From assembly GCA_934716785.1 (NCBI GenBank), contig CAKUYM010000027.1, forward strand, positions 1 to 25,401: a DNA stretch of 25,401 nt, read 5' to 3'. The stretch's first letter is position 1; each line of letters begins with the position of its first letter. The notes below the pieces were generated by a model, which was not told where the DNA came from, did not search any database, and saw only the letters and a program-made list of their open reading frames with translations. This document shows, one piece after another, positions 1-6,606 of this stretch. Source of the DNA: an uncultured Bacteroides sp. GTDB taxonomy: Bacteria > Bacteroidota > Bacteroidia > Bacteroidales > Bacteroidaceae. The position numbers and the translations under genes were made by a program.

Positions 1-1
1 G

Positions 2-175
2 AATGGCAAGTTGAAACGCTTTCTTCTCTCGGTACAGTCGGCTTATAGAGAACTTTGCGAGCGTAGTGTAGTATTTATGGCATCAGACATCAAGGAGCAG
101 TTCCATCTTCGCCACCTAACGGAACTGTCGGGACATTTATCATGCCGACAAACAGAGCCACGGCATAGTCGGTGA
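2..175 (+). pseudogene. Probable tyrosine-recombinase-like fragment, truncated by the window edge
   Basis: An open frame enters from the left edge and stops at 173-175. Its first part (about residues 11-34, including SVQSAYRELCER and ASDIKEQF) resembles the helical N-terminal, arm-binding part of Bacteroides tyrosine recombinases, in which a 'Y.EL' helix is followed by a 'TA.D.K..F' segment. After the KEQF codons, near position 103, the similarity ends and the frame soon stops, so this looks like a remnant broken by a rearrangement. No catalytic R/H/R/Y residues are present in the window. The assignment rests on pattern memory over about 25 residues. It could be an unrelated reading frame. 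Confidence 0.35.
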
Positions 176-332
176 GTGCCTCTTATGATTTGCAGTTTCC
201 CGATAGTCAAGTTCGTCATCAAACTACTGCATGACATTATCGAGAATGTAGAATCAAATAATCCGCATACAAACAATAAAGAAAAACTTCACCACATCCC
301 TATTATCCCCAGCGAAGTTTGCCTATGCACAT

Positions 333-371
333 CTACTGGGACACTCCCAAGTGGGACGCGCTACTGGGACA
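333..371. repeat. Cluster of three TGGGAC motifs with an 11-bp direct repeat
   Basis: CTACTGGGACA occurs at 333-343 and again at 361-371. A third TGGGAC at 352-357 lies between them, and TCCCA-AG-TGGGA forms a short inverted repeat at 345-356. The cluster sits between the recombinase-like remnant and the first intact gene of the element. It could be a protein-binding cluster such as recombinase arm sites or an operator, or a relic of coding sequence. The rest of 176-498 shows no convincing gene and no clear promoter. Confidence 0.5.
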
Positions 372-498
372 GCTTTTTGATCGGACGACAGGAATAACGT
401 CCATTCACTCTTCTTTAATTCGTCTATACCTAATCTTTACCCTTTCCTTCAAAAAAGTCTGTTTCGCTGTTGAAATCCCTCGAAAGCTTGATATATGT

Positions 499-849
499 AT
501 GAAAACAAAAAATATAATATTGTCTAGTAAGAACGATAGCTCAATACTAGACCGTCAGGTAAGGGATTGTCCTGATGTCAGCGAAAAAACAGTTCCACAG
601 AGAATACCAAGAAGATATCAGGAGGATATGAAGGGATTACAGGAGAGATACGATCTACATGAAGGGCTGGTCATTAATGTATCTCTCAAAGAGTTCAAGG
701 GTATATGTGAAAGGGATTATCCCAAAATCGAAGCATACCTGGGATTAAAGAAATACCTGTTACGTACTTTCGGAGTAACCCTAAATATCCACTCACAAAA
801 GACTAAGGGTGGTTCGGATAAAAATACAGCAATAACACAAAAACAATAG
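499..849 (+). CDS. Small conserved hypothetical protein, 'CPDVSEKT' family, copy 1
   Basis: A 116-residue protein of unknown function. I chose the ATG at 499 because the frame upstream of it has unlike composition and no family similarity. The N-terminal third carries RQVRDCPDVSEKT. The middle is charged and helical. The C-terminus has the pattern YLLRTFGVTLNIHSQKTK. A second gene at 4664-5038 encodes a paralogue with the same two blocks at the same relative positions. This gene is first in a tight operon with the 66-residue protein 8 bases downstream and the helicase after that. The size, charge and duplication around replication-type genes would suit a small DNA-binding or accessory replication protein, but no known fold is recognisable and that role is inference. 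Confidence 0.7.
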   Translation: MKTKNIILSSKNDSSILDRQVRDCPDVSEKTVPQRIPRRYQEDMKGLQERYDLHEGLVINVSLKEFKGICERDYPKIEAYLGLKKYLLRTFGVTLNIHSQKTKGGSDKNTAITQKQ

Positions 850-857
850 ATACACAG

Positions 858-1058
858 ATGGATACAATAGTAATTAAGAAATCGGAACTCATAGAACAGA
901 TCAGAGAGGATTTTAAACTTTGGGAAGAAATGTCACCGGATATCGACGAAGGCTATTTTGACGAAGAGGACGTACAGTCTTATCTGAATTTCCTGATAGA
1001 AAGACATCATGCCGAATGGATTGTCATAGATGACACACAGGAAGGAGGTGATGCATGA
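858..1058 (+). CDS. Small acidic hypothetical protein
   Basis: A 66-residue, strongly acidic protein (runs such as DIDEGYFDEEDV, ending QEGGDA) with no recognised domain, signal peptide or membrane segment. The predicted helices suggest a small helical protein. It lies 8 bases after the first CPDVSEKT gene. Its stop codon overlaps the helicase start in the arrangement ATGA (1055-1058), so translation of the two is probably coupled. Its last codons also contain a full-length Shine-Dalgarno sequence for the next gene. A helicase partner, a DNA mimic or an anti-defence protein are all conceivable from acidity and position, but nothing in the sequence decides between them. Confidence 0.65.
   Translation: MDTIVIKKSELIEQIREDFKLWEEMSPDIDEGYFDEEDVQSYLNFLIERHHAEWIVIDDTQEGGDA
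1042..1052 (+). promoter_or_regulatory. Full-length Shine-Dalgarno site before the helicase gene
   Basis: AAGGAGGTGAT is the complete complement of the usual 16S rRNA 3' tail, and its AGGAGG core ends 6 bases before the ATG at 1055. It fixes that start. Such a strong site is unusual in Bacteroidetes, where most genes lack one, and its neighbours at 499, 858, 4664 and 5019 show none. It overlaps the coding end of the 66-residue gene (QEGGDA), so part of the match could reflect protein coding. Confidence 0.7.
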
Positions 1059-2764
1059 AAGAGCTTTTCAATATAATTCCCAATTCGACAGGTGAGGGAT
1101 TCAGGATGCAACTTAGTACGGGAGTAATCGATGTCCCGGATGATAACGGAGGCTATATCATTTCCTCCGGCTGTGGTAGCGGTAAGACTGAAAGCATAAA
1201 GAGCCTGATCCGACAGAAATATAACTCGGGGATTCTGTATTGTGTCGATACCCGTGACGAACTGGGCAAGATGTATGACTGGATTCTGGCTAACCTGGTG
1301 AACAGGGAATTGGGGTATGGTGATATATTGAGAGAAAGCGACGTTATGATCATATCCAGTGACAAGGAACGTTCATCCTTTCTGAATCAATACAGGGACA
1401 ATCCCGAGATTCTTATGGAGAAAAAGATTATCCTGATCACACATGTACGTTTCTGGACTGACCTGATCAATTATTTCCTCATTTACCGTCCCCAAGTACC
1501 CGTAGATTCATTTGACGGGGATTTCAGGAAACTAATGGTACGACCGGATCTTAGACAGTATATCCTGTTTGACGAGACTCCCACATTTATCAGACCTTTC
1601 GTGGAATTTGATAAAACAGTACTGGGAGTATTCAGTAAAACCGATGATACGGGCAATATCATTTGTATGTCACCGGAAGAAATCGGGATTTATTACGACC
1701 ATTTCATCAGGAATACCAAGAATGATCTTTTTAACCAGTCTTACCGGATTAACCGTATTAAGCGTGATGTGGCATTAAACCTGATTCCGCAGTATTATGA
1801 CTCATGGATGCTCTCGGAGAGTGACAAGGCAGGCATCACATTCTATCCCGTTGACCTGTGTCCTTTGGGAGTCTACATAAATACGCATGTACTGATCTTC
1901 GAAGGTGCAGGAGATCTTTTGTTCAAGGACTCCAGGAACTTCAGGCTTCTTGATGTGGACCGGAAATATAACTGCGTGACTGAATTCCGGAAAATTGACT
2001 TCGGACTATTCAGAAGAAATCTCAATCCCCGACGTTTTGACGAGTTTACCAGCCGTATAGCCATGCTTATAAACAAACCTACCCTGGTCGTATGCTGGAA
2101 GGATATCAACGAGGGTGACGACGGTCCGGGTAAATCAGAATATGCAGAACAGATCAGTGAGGCTCTACTGCTTAAGGGTGTCCCCAAGGAACTGTTCACT
2201 GTTACCTATTATGGGTCTTCAGATAACAAGAGTACCAATAACTACCGGGATATAGACCAGATTGTAATGTGCGGTGACTGGACCTTGCCGAATATAGAAT
2301 CAGCCAGAATACGTCGGGCTTATGGAACCACTACCGATACACAGAATCAGAAAGACTGGTTCTTCAGTCAGCTAATCACAAGGATAGGCATAAGAAAACA
2401 CGACGGTGGTGCTTATACGGTATATTATACGGATGACTTCAAGTATGATTTCATAGGTAGAATGTATGCGTACTTCAATGAGAACAGGGTAATCAGTTCG
2501 TCACATAGCCGGGAATCATCTGACTGGAAAAACAGGTTGGATAGAATGAATATCCGGAGTAACCTTAAGAATGAGATTGTACTATTGGCTATAGCTGATG
2601 AGGATATGAGGAATGCTATCGGTATGGATCGGGAATACACCAAAGAGGTCAGCTTTGATTATCTGGAGAATTCGGGGATAAAGAGAAGTGCAAGGGAAAG
2701 ACGTAGGTACAATAAACTAATAAAGGTATTAGAAAAAATTAAAATAACCTTACTTATCGAGTAA
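1055..2764 (+). CDS. SF2-like helicase/ATPase, probable replication helicase of the element
   Basis: A 569-residue cytoplasmic protein. A P-loop GCGSGKT is at residues 39-45 (K44, T45). A motif Ia-like YCVDTRDE follows at 62-69, and ILITH at 126-130 is the usual segment before a DExx box. The box itself is YILFDETP (D173, E174). In the C-terminal half LVVCWKDI resembles the start of the second RecA-like domain, and QLITRIGIRK (R443, R447) followed by YTVYYTDDF looks like motif VI with its arginine fingers. This order fits superfamily 2 helicases and the origin-binding or plasmid-replication helicase-like proteins. The start is set by the 4-base ATGA overlap and the strong Shine-Dalgarno site. 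With the primase-like gene at 3405 across a structured AT-rich interval, a role in replicating the element is likely but inferred. A nuclease or other ATPase partner role is not excluded. Confidence 0.75.
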   Translation: MKELFNIIPNSTGEGFRMQLSTGVIDVPDDNGGYIISSGCGSGKTESIKSLIRQKYNSGILYCVDTRDELGKMYDWILANLVNRELGYGDILRESDVMIISSDKERSSFLNQYRDNPEILMEKKIILITHVRFWTDLINYFLIYRPQVPVDSFDGDFRKLMVRPDLRQYILFDETPTFIRPFVEFDKTVLGVFSKTDDTGNIICMSPEEIGIYYDHFIRNTKNDLFNQSYRINRIKRDVALNLIPQYYDSWMLSESDKAGITFYPVDLCPLGVYINTHVLIFEGAGDLLFKDSRNFRLLDVDRKYNCVTEFRKIDFGLFRRNLNPRRFDEFTSRIAMLINKPTLVVCWKDINEGDDGPGKSEYAEQISEALLLKGVPKELFTVTYYGSSDNKSTNNYRDIDQIVMCGDWTLPNIESARIRRAYGTTTDTQNQKDWFFSQLITRIGIRKHDGGAYTVYYTDDFKYDFIGRMYAYFNENRVISSSHSRESSDWKNRLDRMNIRSNLKNEIVLLAIADEDMRNAIGMDREYTKEVSFDYLENSGIKRSARERRRYNKLIKVLEKIKITLLIE

Positions 2765-2827
2765 GTAAAGAAGGATTGGGTATGATGTTATAACCTGCTC
2801 TTCCTTCTCTAAAACCATACTATACCT

Positions 2828-3160
2828 TACCCGCTTTTTTTCGATGGGCTAGTTAAATTATATAAGGAGTAAAAAAAAGCGGGTAGATAGAAATAATAAA
2901 TAGAATTGAAAATAGAAATAGTAGATAGAAATGAATAACAATTGTAAGTTACCCGCTCTTTTTCAATGGGCTAGTTAAATTATATAAGGATCAAAAAAAG
3001 TAAGTAGATAGTTTGTAAATAGAATTGATAGATAAAAATAAACAACATAATAAACTACCCCCTATTTTTCGATAAACTAGTTAAATTATATAAGAAGTAA
3101 AAAAAAGGGGGGGGGTAGATAAATAATAATAGAATTGATAGATAGAAGCAATAAATATGA
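2828..3160. repeat. Three tandem stem-loop units with invariant 18-base core (candidate origin)
   Basis: Three units have cores at 2849-2866, 2971-2988 and 3077-3094 (spacing 122 and 106), all with the identical core CTAGTTAAATTATATAAG. Each core is flanked by inverted arms. Unit 1 pairs TACCCGCTTTTTTT (2828-2841) with 2872-2885 perfectly over 14 bp. Unit 3 pairs CTACCCCC (3055-3062) with GGGGGTAG (3111-3118), then a T-run with an A-run. In unit 2 the arms are partly decayed, with three mismatches. The stem base changes from CCCGC/GCGGG to CCCCC/GGGGG on both sides, so pairing is kept while sequence changes. After each stem comes AT-rich DNA sharing AATAGAATTGA (2899-2909, 3018-3028, 3128-3138). 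Between a helicase and a primase-like gene, iteron-like origin repeats with an unwinding region are the leading reading. A structured RNA is the alternative. Confidence 0.85.
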
Positions 3161-3194
3161 TAAATCATAGATATACAAGTTTTATAGATTAAAT

Positions 3195-3299
3195 AAGAAA
3201 GACCGCTACGCTGTCTCTCAGAGTGATACAGAGAAAAACTTTAAACATTTTATCCCCCCCTTCTCTTATCACTTAAGAAAGAGCACGAAGTGGTCTCTC
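3195..3299. other. Compact group of three adjacent stems (structured DNA or RNA element)
   Basis: Three inverted repeats lie end to end. Hairpin A (3195-3219) has a TAC loop and hairpin B (3275-3299) a GAA loop. The two share AAGAAAGA and GTCTCTC ends but differ inside, with a G-C pair in A replaced by A-T in B. Between them a longer stem pairs 3222-3235 (AGTGATACAGAGAA) with 3261-3274 (TTCTCTTATCACTT), perfect except for one bulged C. Its loop of 25 bases includes a C-run. This near-symmetrical layout is not a simple terminator, since no T-tract follows. It could be part of the replication origin, a transfer origin, or a leader RNA for the primase-like gene at 3405. The remaining intergenic DNA up to 3404 shows no gene. 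Confidence 0.65.
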
Positions 3300-3404
3300 T
3301 CTTGTTTATTCAATTATTTATTTACATTACTTTTATTCCAGTCTATTACCATAAATACTGAACATAGCACCTCCAATGAAAAAGAGTGGTTATGTGTAGA
3401 GAGA

Positions 3405-4442
3405 ATGACAATAATAAAAATCCTAAATATGATGATTAACAAAACAGTCAGTTACTACAACAATGCGGATGATTCCAGGAGTAAAATCCGTTATAACCTT
3501 GATTATGTCCTGGGGATGATCAGGGATAATCAAGAACTGTTCCAGCAAACGGTAAGACTCAGATCTATGCCGACAGAAGAAGAATACAAACAGGCGAAAA
3601 AGTTGTTACCAATGATTGCTCCATCGGGGATCTTTGATTACCGGAATGATAATCCGGAAAATCTCAGGGAGTATTCCAATGTGTTGGTTCTGGATTTTGA
3701 CCATTTCCAAAGCCACCTTGATGCCGGGGAATTCAAGAGAAACCTAATCGATAATGCAGACCGTCTCCATATCTATGCACTTTGGTTTTCACCGAGTGGA
3801 TTAGGAGTAAAAGTGGCAATGATTCATGATAACACAAACCCAATGTATCATAATGAACTCTTCAGATGTATTAGAGAACAACTCTACCCAGGAATAGCAG
3901 AGTTTGATGATAAATGCGGTAATCTTAGCCGTACATTTTTCTTAAGTTCAGATCCGGAGATTTATATCAATCCGCAACGGGATTCTCTTACCCCTTACCA
4001 TTTTGAGCATTCCCCGTCAGTGAGGGCAACTCTTATGAAAAGCTATAATCAGGGTTACATAAGCAATTGTTTCACACATACCTCGGCAGAAATAATCCAG
4101 AATAATTGTTTTCAGGCACGATGGAAAGACAAGACACTGATCAATTACATAGATAAGAAGTGGCGCCTGGAATATCCTGAATCTTATGAGGACGGTCACA
4201 GGCATCAGTCTATCCTGTCAAGAGCTAAATGGTTATGCAGGTATGGTGTGCTCTATGAAAATGCATTGGCATATCTCACCGGGACATTTGGATTGCATGG
4301 GATTGATAAAGCTGATATAAAAGGAATGGTTATCAATAATTATAATGCCAACAGGGGAGACTTCGGAAAGGACAGAATGAGGTTGTACCTGAAAAAAGAA
4401 GAGGGCAGAAACTATAGGTATCAAAAGTTGAAAGGGGAATAA
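3405..4442 (+). CDS. Primase-like protein with BT4734/VirE N-terminal-type domain
   Basis: A 345-residue protein whose N-terminal half matches the BT4734-like/VirE N-terminal family, related to archaeo-eukaryotic (PrimPol) primases. Visible motifs are LVLDFDH (D97, D99, metal-binding type), FSPSGLGVKV (residues 128-137) and a late block, residues 168-190, with paired Asp, R176 and EIYINP. The C-terminal 100 residues are helical and basic (HRHQSILSRAKWLCRYG, about 240-256), which may be a primase C-terminal or DNA-binding helical part. The start is uncertain: ATG 3405 is the longest, but 3429 or 3432 would also keep the domain. It follows the structured interval, with the helicase gene upstream on the same strand, which fits a primase acting with that helicase in element replication. 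Exact biochemical activity is inferred. Confidence 0.75.
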   Translation: MTIIKILNMMINKTVSYYNNADDSRSKIRYNLDYVLGMIRDNQELFQQTVRLRSMPTEEEYKQAKKLLPMIAPSGIFDYRNDNPENLREYSNVLVLDFDHFQSHLDAGEFKRNLIDNADRLHIYALWFSPSGLGVKVAMIHDNTNPMYHNELFRCIREQLYPGIAEFDDKCGNLSRTFFLSSDPEIYINPQRDSLTPYHFEHSPSVRATLMKSYNQGYISNCFTHTSAEIIQNNCFQARWKDKTLINYIDKKWRLEYPESYEDGHRHQSILSRAKWLCRYGVLYENALAYLTGTFGLHGIDKADIKGMVINNYNANRGDFGKDRMRLYLKKEEGRNYRYQKLKGE

Positions 4443-4517
4443 AGTAGTCGGGTGTAGTTTCTCTTCCGTCCCCAATCACCCCATAGCCTTATTAGGGAAG
4501 AAATAATACTCACACAA

Positions 4518-4607
4518 AAAGAGTACCTGAAACCAAAAGTATCCTACTACTTGAACTAACACACTAATCAAGAAGCAAAGGGAATGCACGGGTGGAAGGT
4601 ACTCTTT
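4518..4607. other. Long-range 11-bp inverted repeat enclosing a structured intergenic segment
   Basis: AAAGAGTACCT (4518-4528) pairs perfectly with AGGTACTCTTT (4597-4607), which is followed by ATTTTT. The 68-base interior contains a small hairpin (AAGTA, 6-base loop, TACTT). This is most of the 221-base gap between the primase-like gene and the second CPDVSEKT gene. It may be a small structured RNA, or an attenuator or terminator with a large loop. The gap otherwise contains no gene that I can support. Confidence 0.45.
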
Positions 4608-4663
4608 ATTTTTCCGCCCCAAAAATGACAAAACGCTCTTAGGATCCCGCCAATTCCTAACTA

Positions 4664-5038
4664 ATGATGAAAAACAGCATATCTGCTATGTGGAATATTA
4701 TGAATTTATTCTTTGGTGGTCCCCCGGAGGAATCACTGAAGCGTCAGGTTGGAAAGAAGGCTTCTTGTCCTGATGTTAGCGAAAAAACGGGAAGCAGGCA
4801 TAACGAGAAGTACGAACAGGATATTACAGCACTCAAGAAGAAGTTCGGAAACTCTTTTATAACCGGACTCTGTATCAAGATTACACTGAAGGAAGCACTG
4901 GGGATGATGCCACGTAACCGAAAAAGGGTTGACGCATATGATGGGCTGACCAGGTATCTGCAAGAAGAGTACGGAATTACACTAACCATTTATTCACAAA
5001 AAACTAAACCAAACGACCATGAAGAAGATAATTTATAA
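4664..5038 (+). CDS. Small conserved hypothetical protein, 'CPDVSEKT' family, copy 2
   Basis: A 124-residue paralogue of the protein at 499-849. Shared blocks are RQV followed by CPDVSEKT near the N-terminus, a charged helical centre (YEQDITALKKKFG versus YQEDMKGLQERYD), and a C-terminus with YL, G(V/I)TL and SQKTK. Overall similarity is moderate, yet the DNA coding the CPDVSEKT block is almost unchanged (4765-4788 versus 567-590). ATG occurs at 4664 and 4667 in the same frame; I give the longer form. Its first 25 residues differ from copy 1. The gene overlaps the next one by 20 bases (5019-5038), so they are cotranscribed. Function is unknown. Two divergent copies inside one element suggest different partners or target sites. 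Confidence 0.7.
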   Translation: MMKNSISAMWNIMNLFFGGPPEESLKRQVGKKASCPDVSEKTGSRHNEKYEQDITALKKKFGNSFITGLCIKITLKEALGMMPRNRKRVDAYDGLTRYLQEEYGITLTIYSQKTKPNDHEEDNL

Positions 5039-5603
5039 AGGTACAATAGAAGAGAATGACTATAACCGTGTGAAAGACATAGACAGCGAGAACTATATAA
5101 CCCCGGACGGGAAAACAGTTATGCCTAAATTAACACAGATGCCATTACGGGACCTCGCTATCCTAAGTTTCACCAGTGAGAACGAACTGAAGAAATACTA
5201 CACCGGCAATGAGGAGTACTTTTCATATTCCGTTGTAGAATTAATGCTCGATACAAGAATACAAACCAGTAACTTGAGCAGACACAAGGTCAGCAGTTTT
5301 GAGGATGCACTGTATCTGCTTTATACTTATTCAGAGGAGATACCGCAAGCGGACGATCCCAAATATCTGTCCATTCTTATTGCAGCCGACATATTGAATG
5401 TAGAGGAGGAGGATATCATAGAAAAGGCAAGAAGGGATAATAAGTTGTATTCGGACGAAGACAAGAACCTTTTTGTACCGGTCCGGTGGATTGGAGACTG
5501 GTATAATGATGCTCTGGCTACTTTGGGGATATCGAGTGTCATCTATATACAGACTAGGGGAACGGGGAAAGTTAAAATATTAATTGAAAGAGACCTGGAG
5601 TAA
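5019..5603 (+). CDS. Hypothetical protein of the accessory element
   Basis: A 194-residue acidic cytoplasmic protein with no signal peptide, no membrane segment and no domain I recognise. It contains an acidic helical stretch (LNVEEEDIIEKAR) and a hydrophobic strand-rich C-terminus (SVIYIQTRGTGKVKILIERD). It begins inside the end of the second CPDVSEKT gene in another frame and ends one base before the next start, so the three genes form one operon closed by the terminator at 6057. The arrangement parallels the first operon, where a CPDVSEKT protein also heads a set of element genes. Function unknown. Confidence 0.65.
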   Translation: MKKIIYKGTIEENDYNRVKDIDSENYITPDGKTVMPKLTQMPLRDLAILSFTSENELKKYYTGNEEYFSYSVVELMLDTRIQTSNLSRHKVSSFEDALYLLYTYSEEIPQADDPKYLSILIAADILNVEEEDIIEKARRDNKLYSDEDKNLFVPVRWIGDWYNDALATLGISSVIYIQTRGTGKVKILIERDLE

Positions 5604-5604
5604 T

Positions 5605-6045
5605 ATGAAAAAGAAAATATTTACAATGGGCAACGTGTATGATTTGGGTACACTAAGTGTTGATATGATAGAAAATACTGTTCAGGCGGATCTGGATAAG
5701 GTCTTTAATGCCGGTGGAGTCAGATTTAAGCTTAGAGAAGTATCAGGGAAAACATTGGAACTGACATTTCTACGCAAGTACAGGGAGGGGAAAATAGACT
5801 GGCTGAATTATGATCCGAAGACAATCTATAATATTGATGCCAACATAATCACCGGACATAGTTTTAATGGCTTCAGGATACCGAATTACTGGGGAGGCGT
5901 TCCGTATGGTTATCCTTTTTTCATGCCGAAGAGAAAATTTATAAAGTGTTATAGAAATTCGGCTGTACTACTTGGGGCTGATCAGGTAAAAAAAGTTAAG
6001 ATCACAGCAGAACCGGAGAAAGTAGTTATGAAGTTGATGTTTTAA
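5605..6045 (+). CDS. Hypothetical protein, last gene of the element operon
   Basis: A 146-residue basic protein of unknown function. I start it at ATG 5605 rather than the in-frame ATG at 5584. The later start follows the preceding stop (5601-5603) by one base, has GGAG at 5597-5600 at good spacing, and removes a stretch lying inside the neighbouring gene. It is rich in aromatic residues in its second half (FRIPNYWGGVPYGYPFFMP) with many lysines near the end. No signal sequence or known catalytic motif is visible. The gene is directly followed by a strong terminator. It may work with the 194-residue protein upstream, but no function can be assigned. Confidence 0.65.
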   Translation: MKKKIFTMGNVYDLGTLSVDMIENTVQADLDKVFNAGGVRFKLREVSGKTLELTFLRKYREGKIDWLNYDPKTIYNIDANIITGHSFNGFRIPNYWGGVPYGYPFFMPKRKFIKCYRNSAVLLGADQVKKVKITAEPEKVVMKLMF

Positions 6046-6056
6046 GAGAGAGCAAG

Positions 6057-6093
6057 AGAGAAGATAGTTAGAGGCTGTCTTCTCTACTTTTTT
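6057..6093 (+). terminator. Rho-independent terminator of the element operon
   Basis: AGAGAAGATAG (6057-6067) pairs with CTGTCTTCTCT (6075-6085) over 11 positions with one G-T wobble and a 7-base loop, followed by ACTTTTTTG. It begins 11 bases after the stop at 6045 and ends the plus-strand gene block. Confidence 0.85.
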
Positions 6094-6270
6094 GTTTTAG
6101 TTAACACATTAAATTACCGCAGAAAGGATGCTACTTGTACCATCTCTCGAAGTGGGAATAAACCACATCATTCATTTGGCAGAACTGGATGGTGGACATC
6201 AATTGGAGAACACCTTTCTTCTGATGGCGATCCGATTTTTTGAAATCAGAGCTACTTGCCATTTAGTATA

Positions 6271-6339
6271 TCATTTGGTTTCGGCGTATAGCTCAAGCCA
6301 TTTTTGGCGCATTCGTATTTTCCGTATATCTTCTTTCAT
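6271..6339 (-). pseudogene. N-terminal scrap of a helix-turn-helix transposase-like gene
   Basis: The minus strand codes MKEDIRKIRMRQKWLELY then AETK before a stop. This resembles the first helix of IS3/IS481-type or similar helix-turn-helix transposase N-termini, which run 'R..WLELY..T' into a recognition helix. Downstream on the same strand no frame continues convincingly, and all are broken by stops. I take it as a gene remnant, although 22 residues is short and chance is possible. No other gene is supported in 6094-6422. Confidence 0.3.
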
Positions 6340-6479
6340 GCTACGAAGATACGGATTAAGATTTGCCTACGAAAAGAAAAAGTGTAGCGTATCTATTGAT
6401 ACTTTACAAATGTCATCATAACGAGGGCACTGAAATAATGATCTTTTTTAGCAGCCAATCCTTTTTTTAGAAATTCCGG

Positions 6480-6529
6480 GAAAAAGTTGTATGTCGAATG
6501 AAATGTAGCATTCGACATACAACTTTTTC
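6480..6529. terminator. 21-bp perfect hairpin downstream of the transposase (bidirectional terminator-like)
   Basis: Bases 6480-6500 are perfectly complementary to 6509-6529, with an 8-base loop (AAATGTAG). The arms begin GAAAAAG and end CTTTTTC, so each strand carries a T-run within the stem end. It lies between the transposase stop (6607) and the left IS end, where it could end transposase mRNA and block transcription crossing the IS. Confidence 0.6.
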
Positions 6530-6606
6530 TTATATTAAGGAGAATAACCCAACTTTTGGGTTTATACAAGCCATATTGCCGTCCACGGACATGGATTACA
6601 CTTACT

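Noticed and set aside
319..498. Longer start (319) for the first CPDVSEKT protein
   Set aside because: The extra 60 residues run through the TGGGAC repeat cluster and have no counterpart in the paralogue at 4664.
1055..2764. Calling the ATPase a terminase large subunit
   Set aside because: It has a motif VI-like TRIGIR segment and a helicase-like second domain, with no recognisable nuclease domain and no phage structural genes nearby.
2828..3160. CRISPR array for the three repeats
   Set aside because: Only three units, unequal spacing, the inter-core sequence is itself related between units, and no cas genes are nearby.
6128..6421. A 97-codon plus-strand open frame ahead of the IS
   Set aside because: It has no ribosome site or family likeness, follows a terminator, and overlaps the scrap of a minus-strand gene, so it is probably chance.
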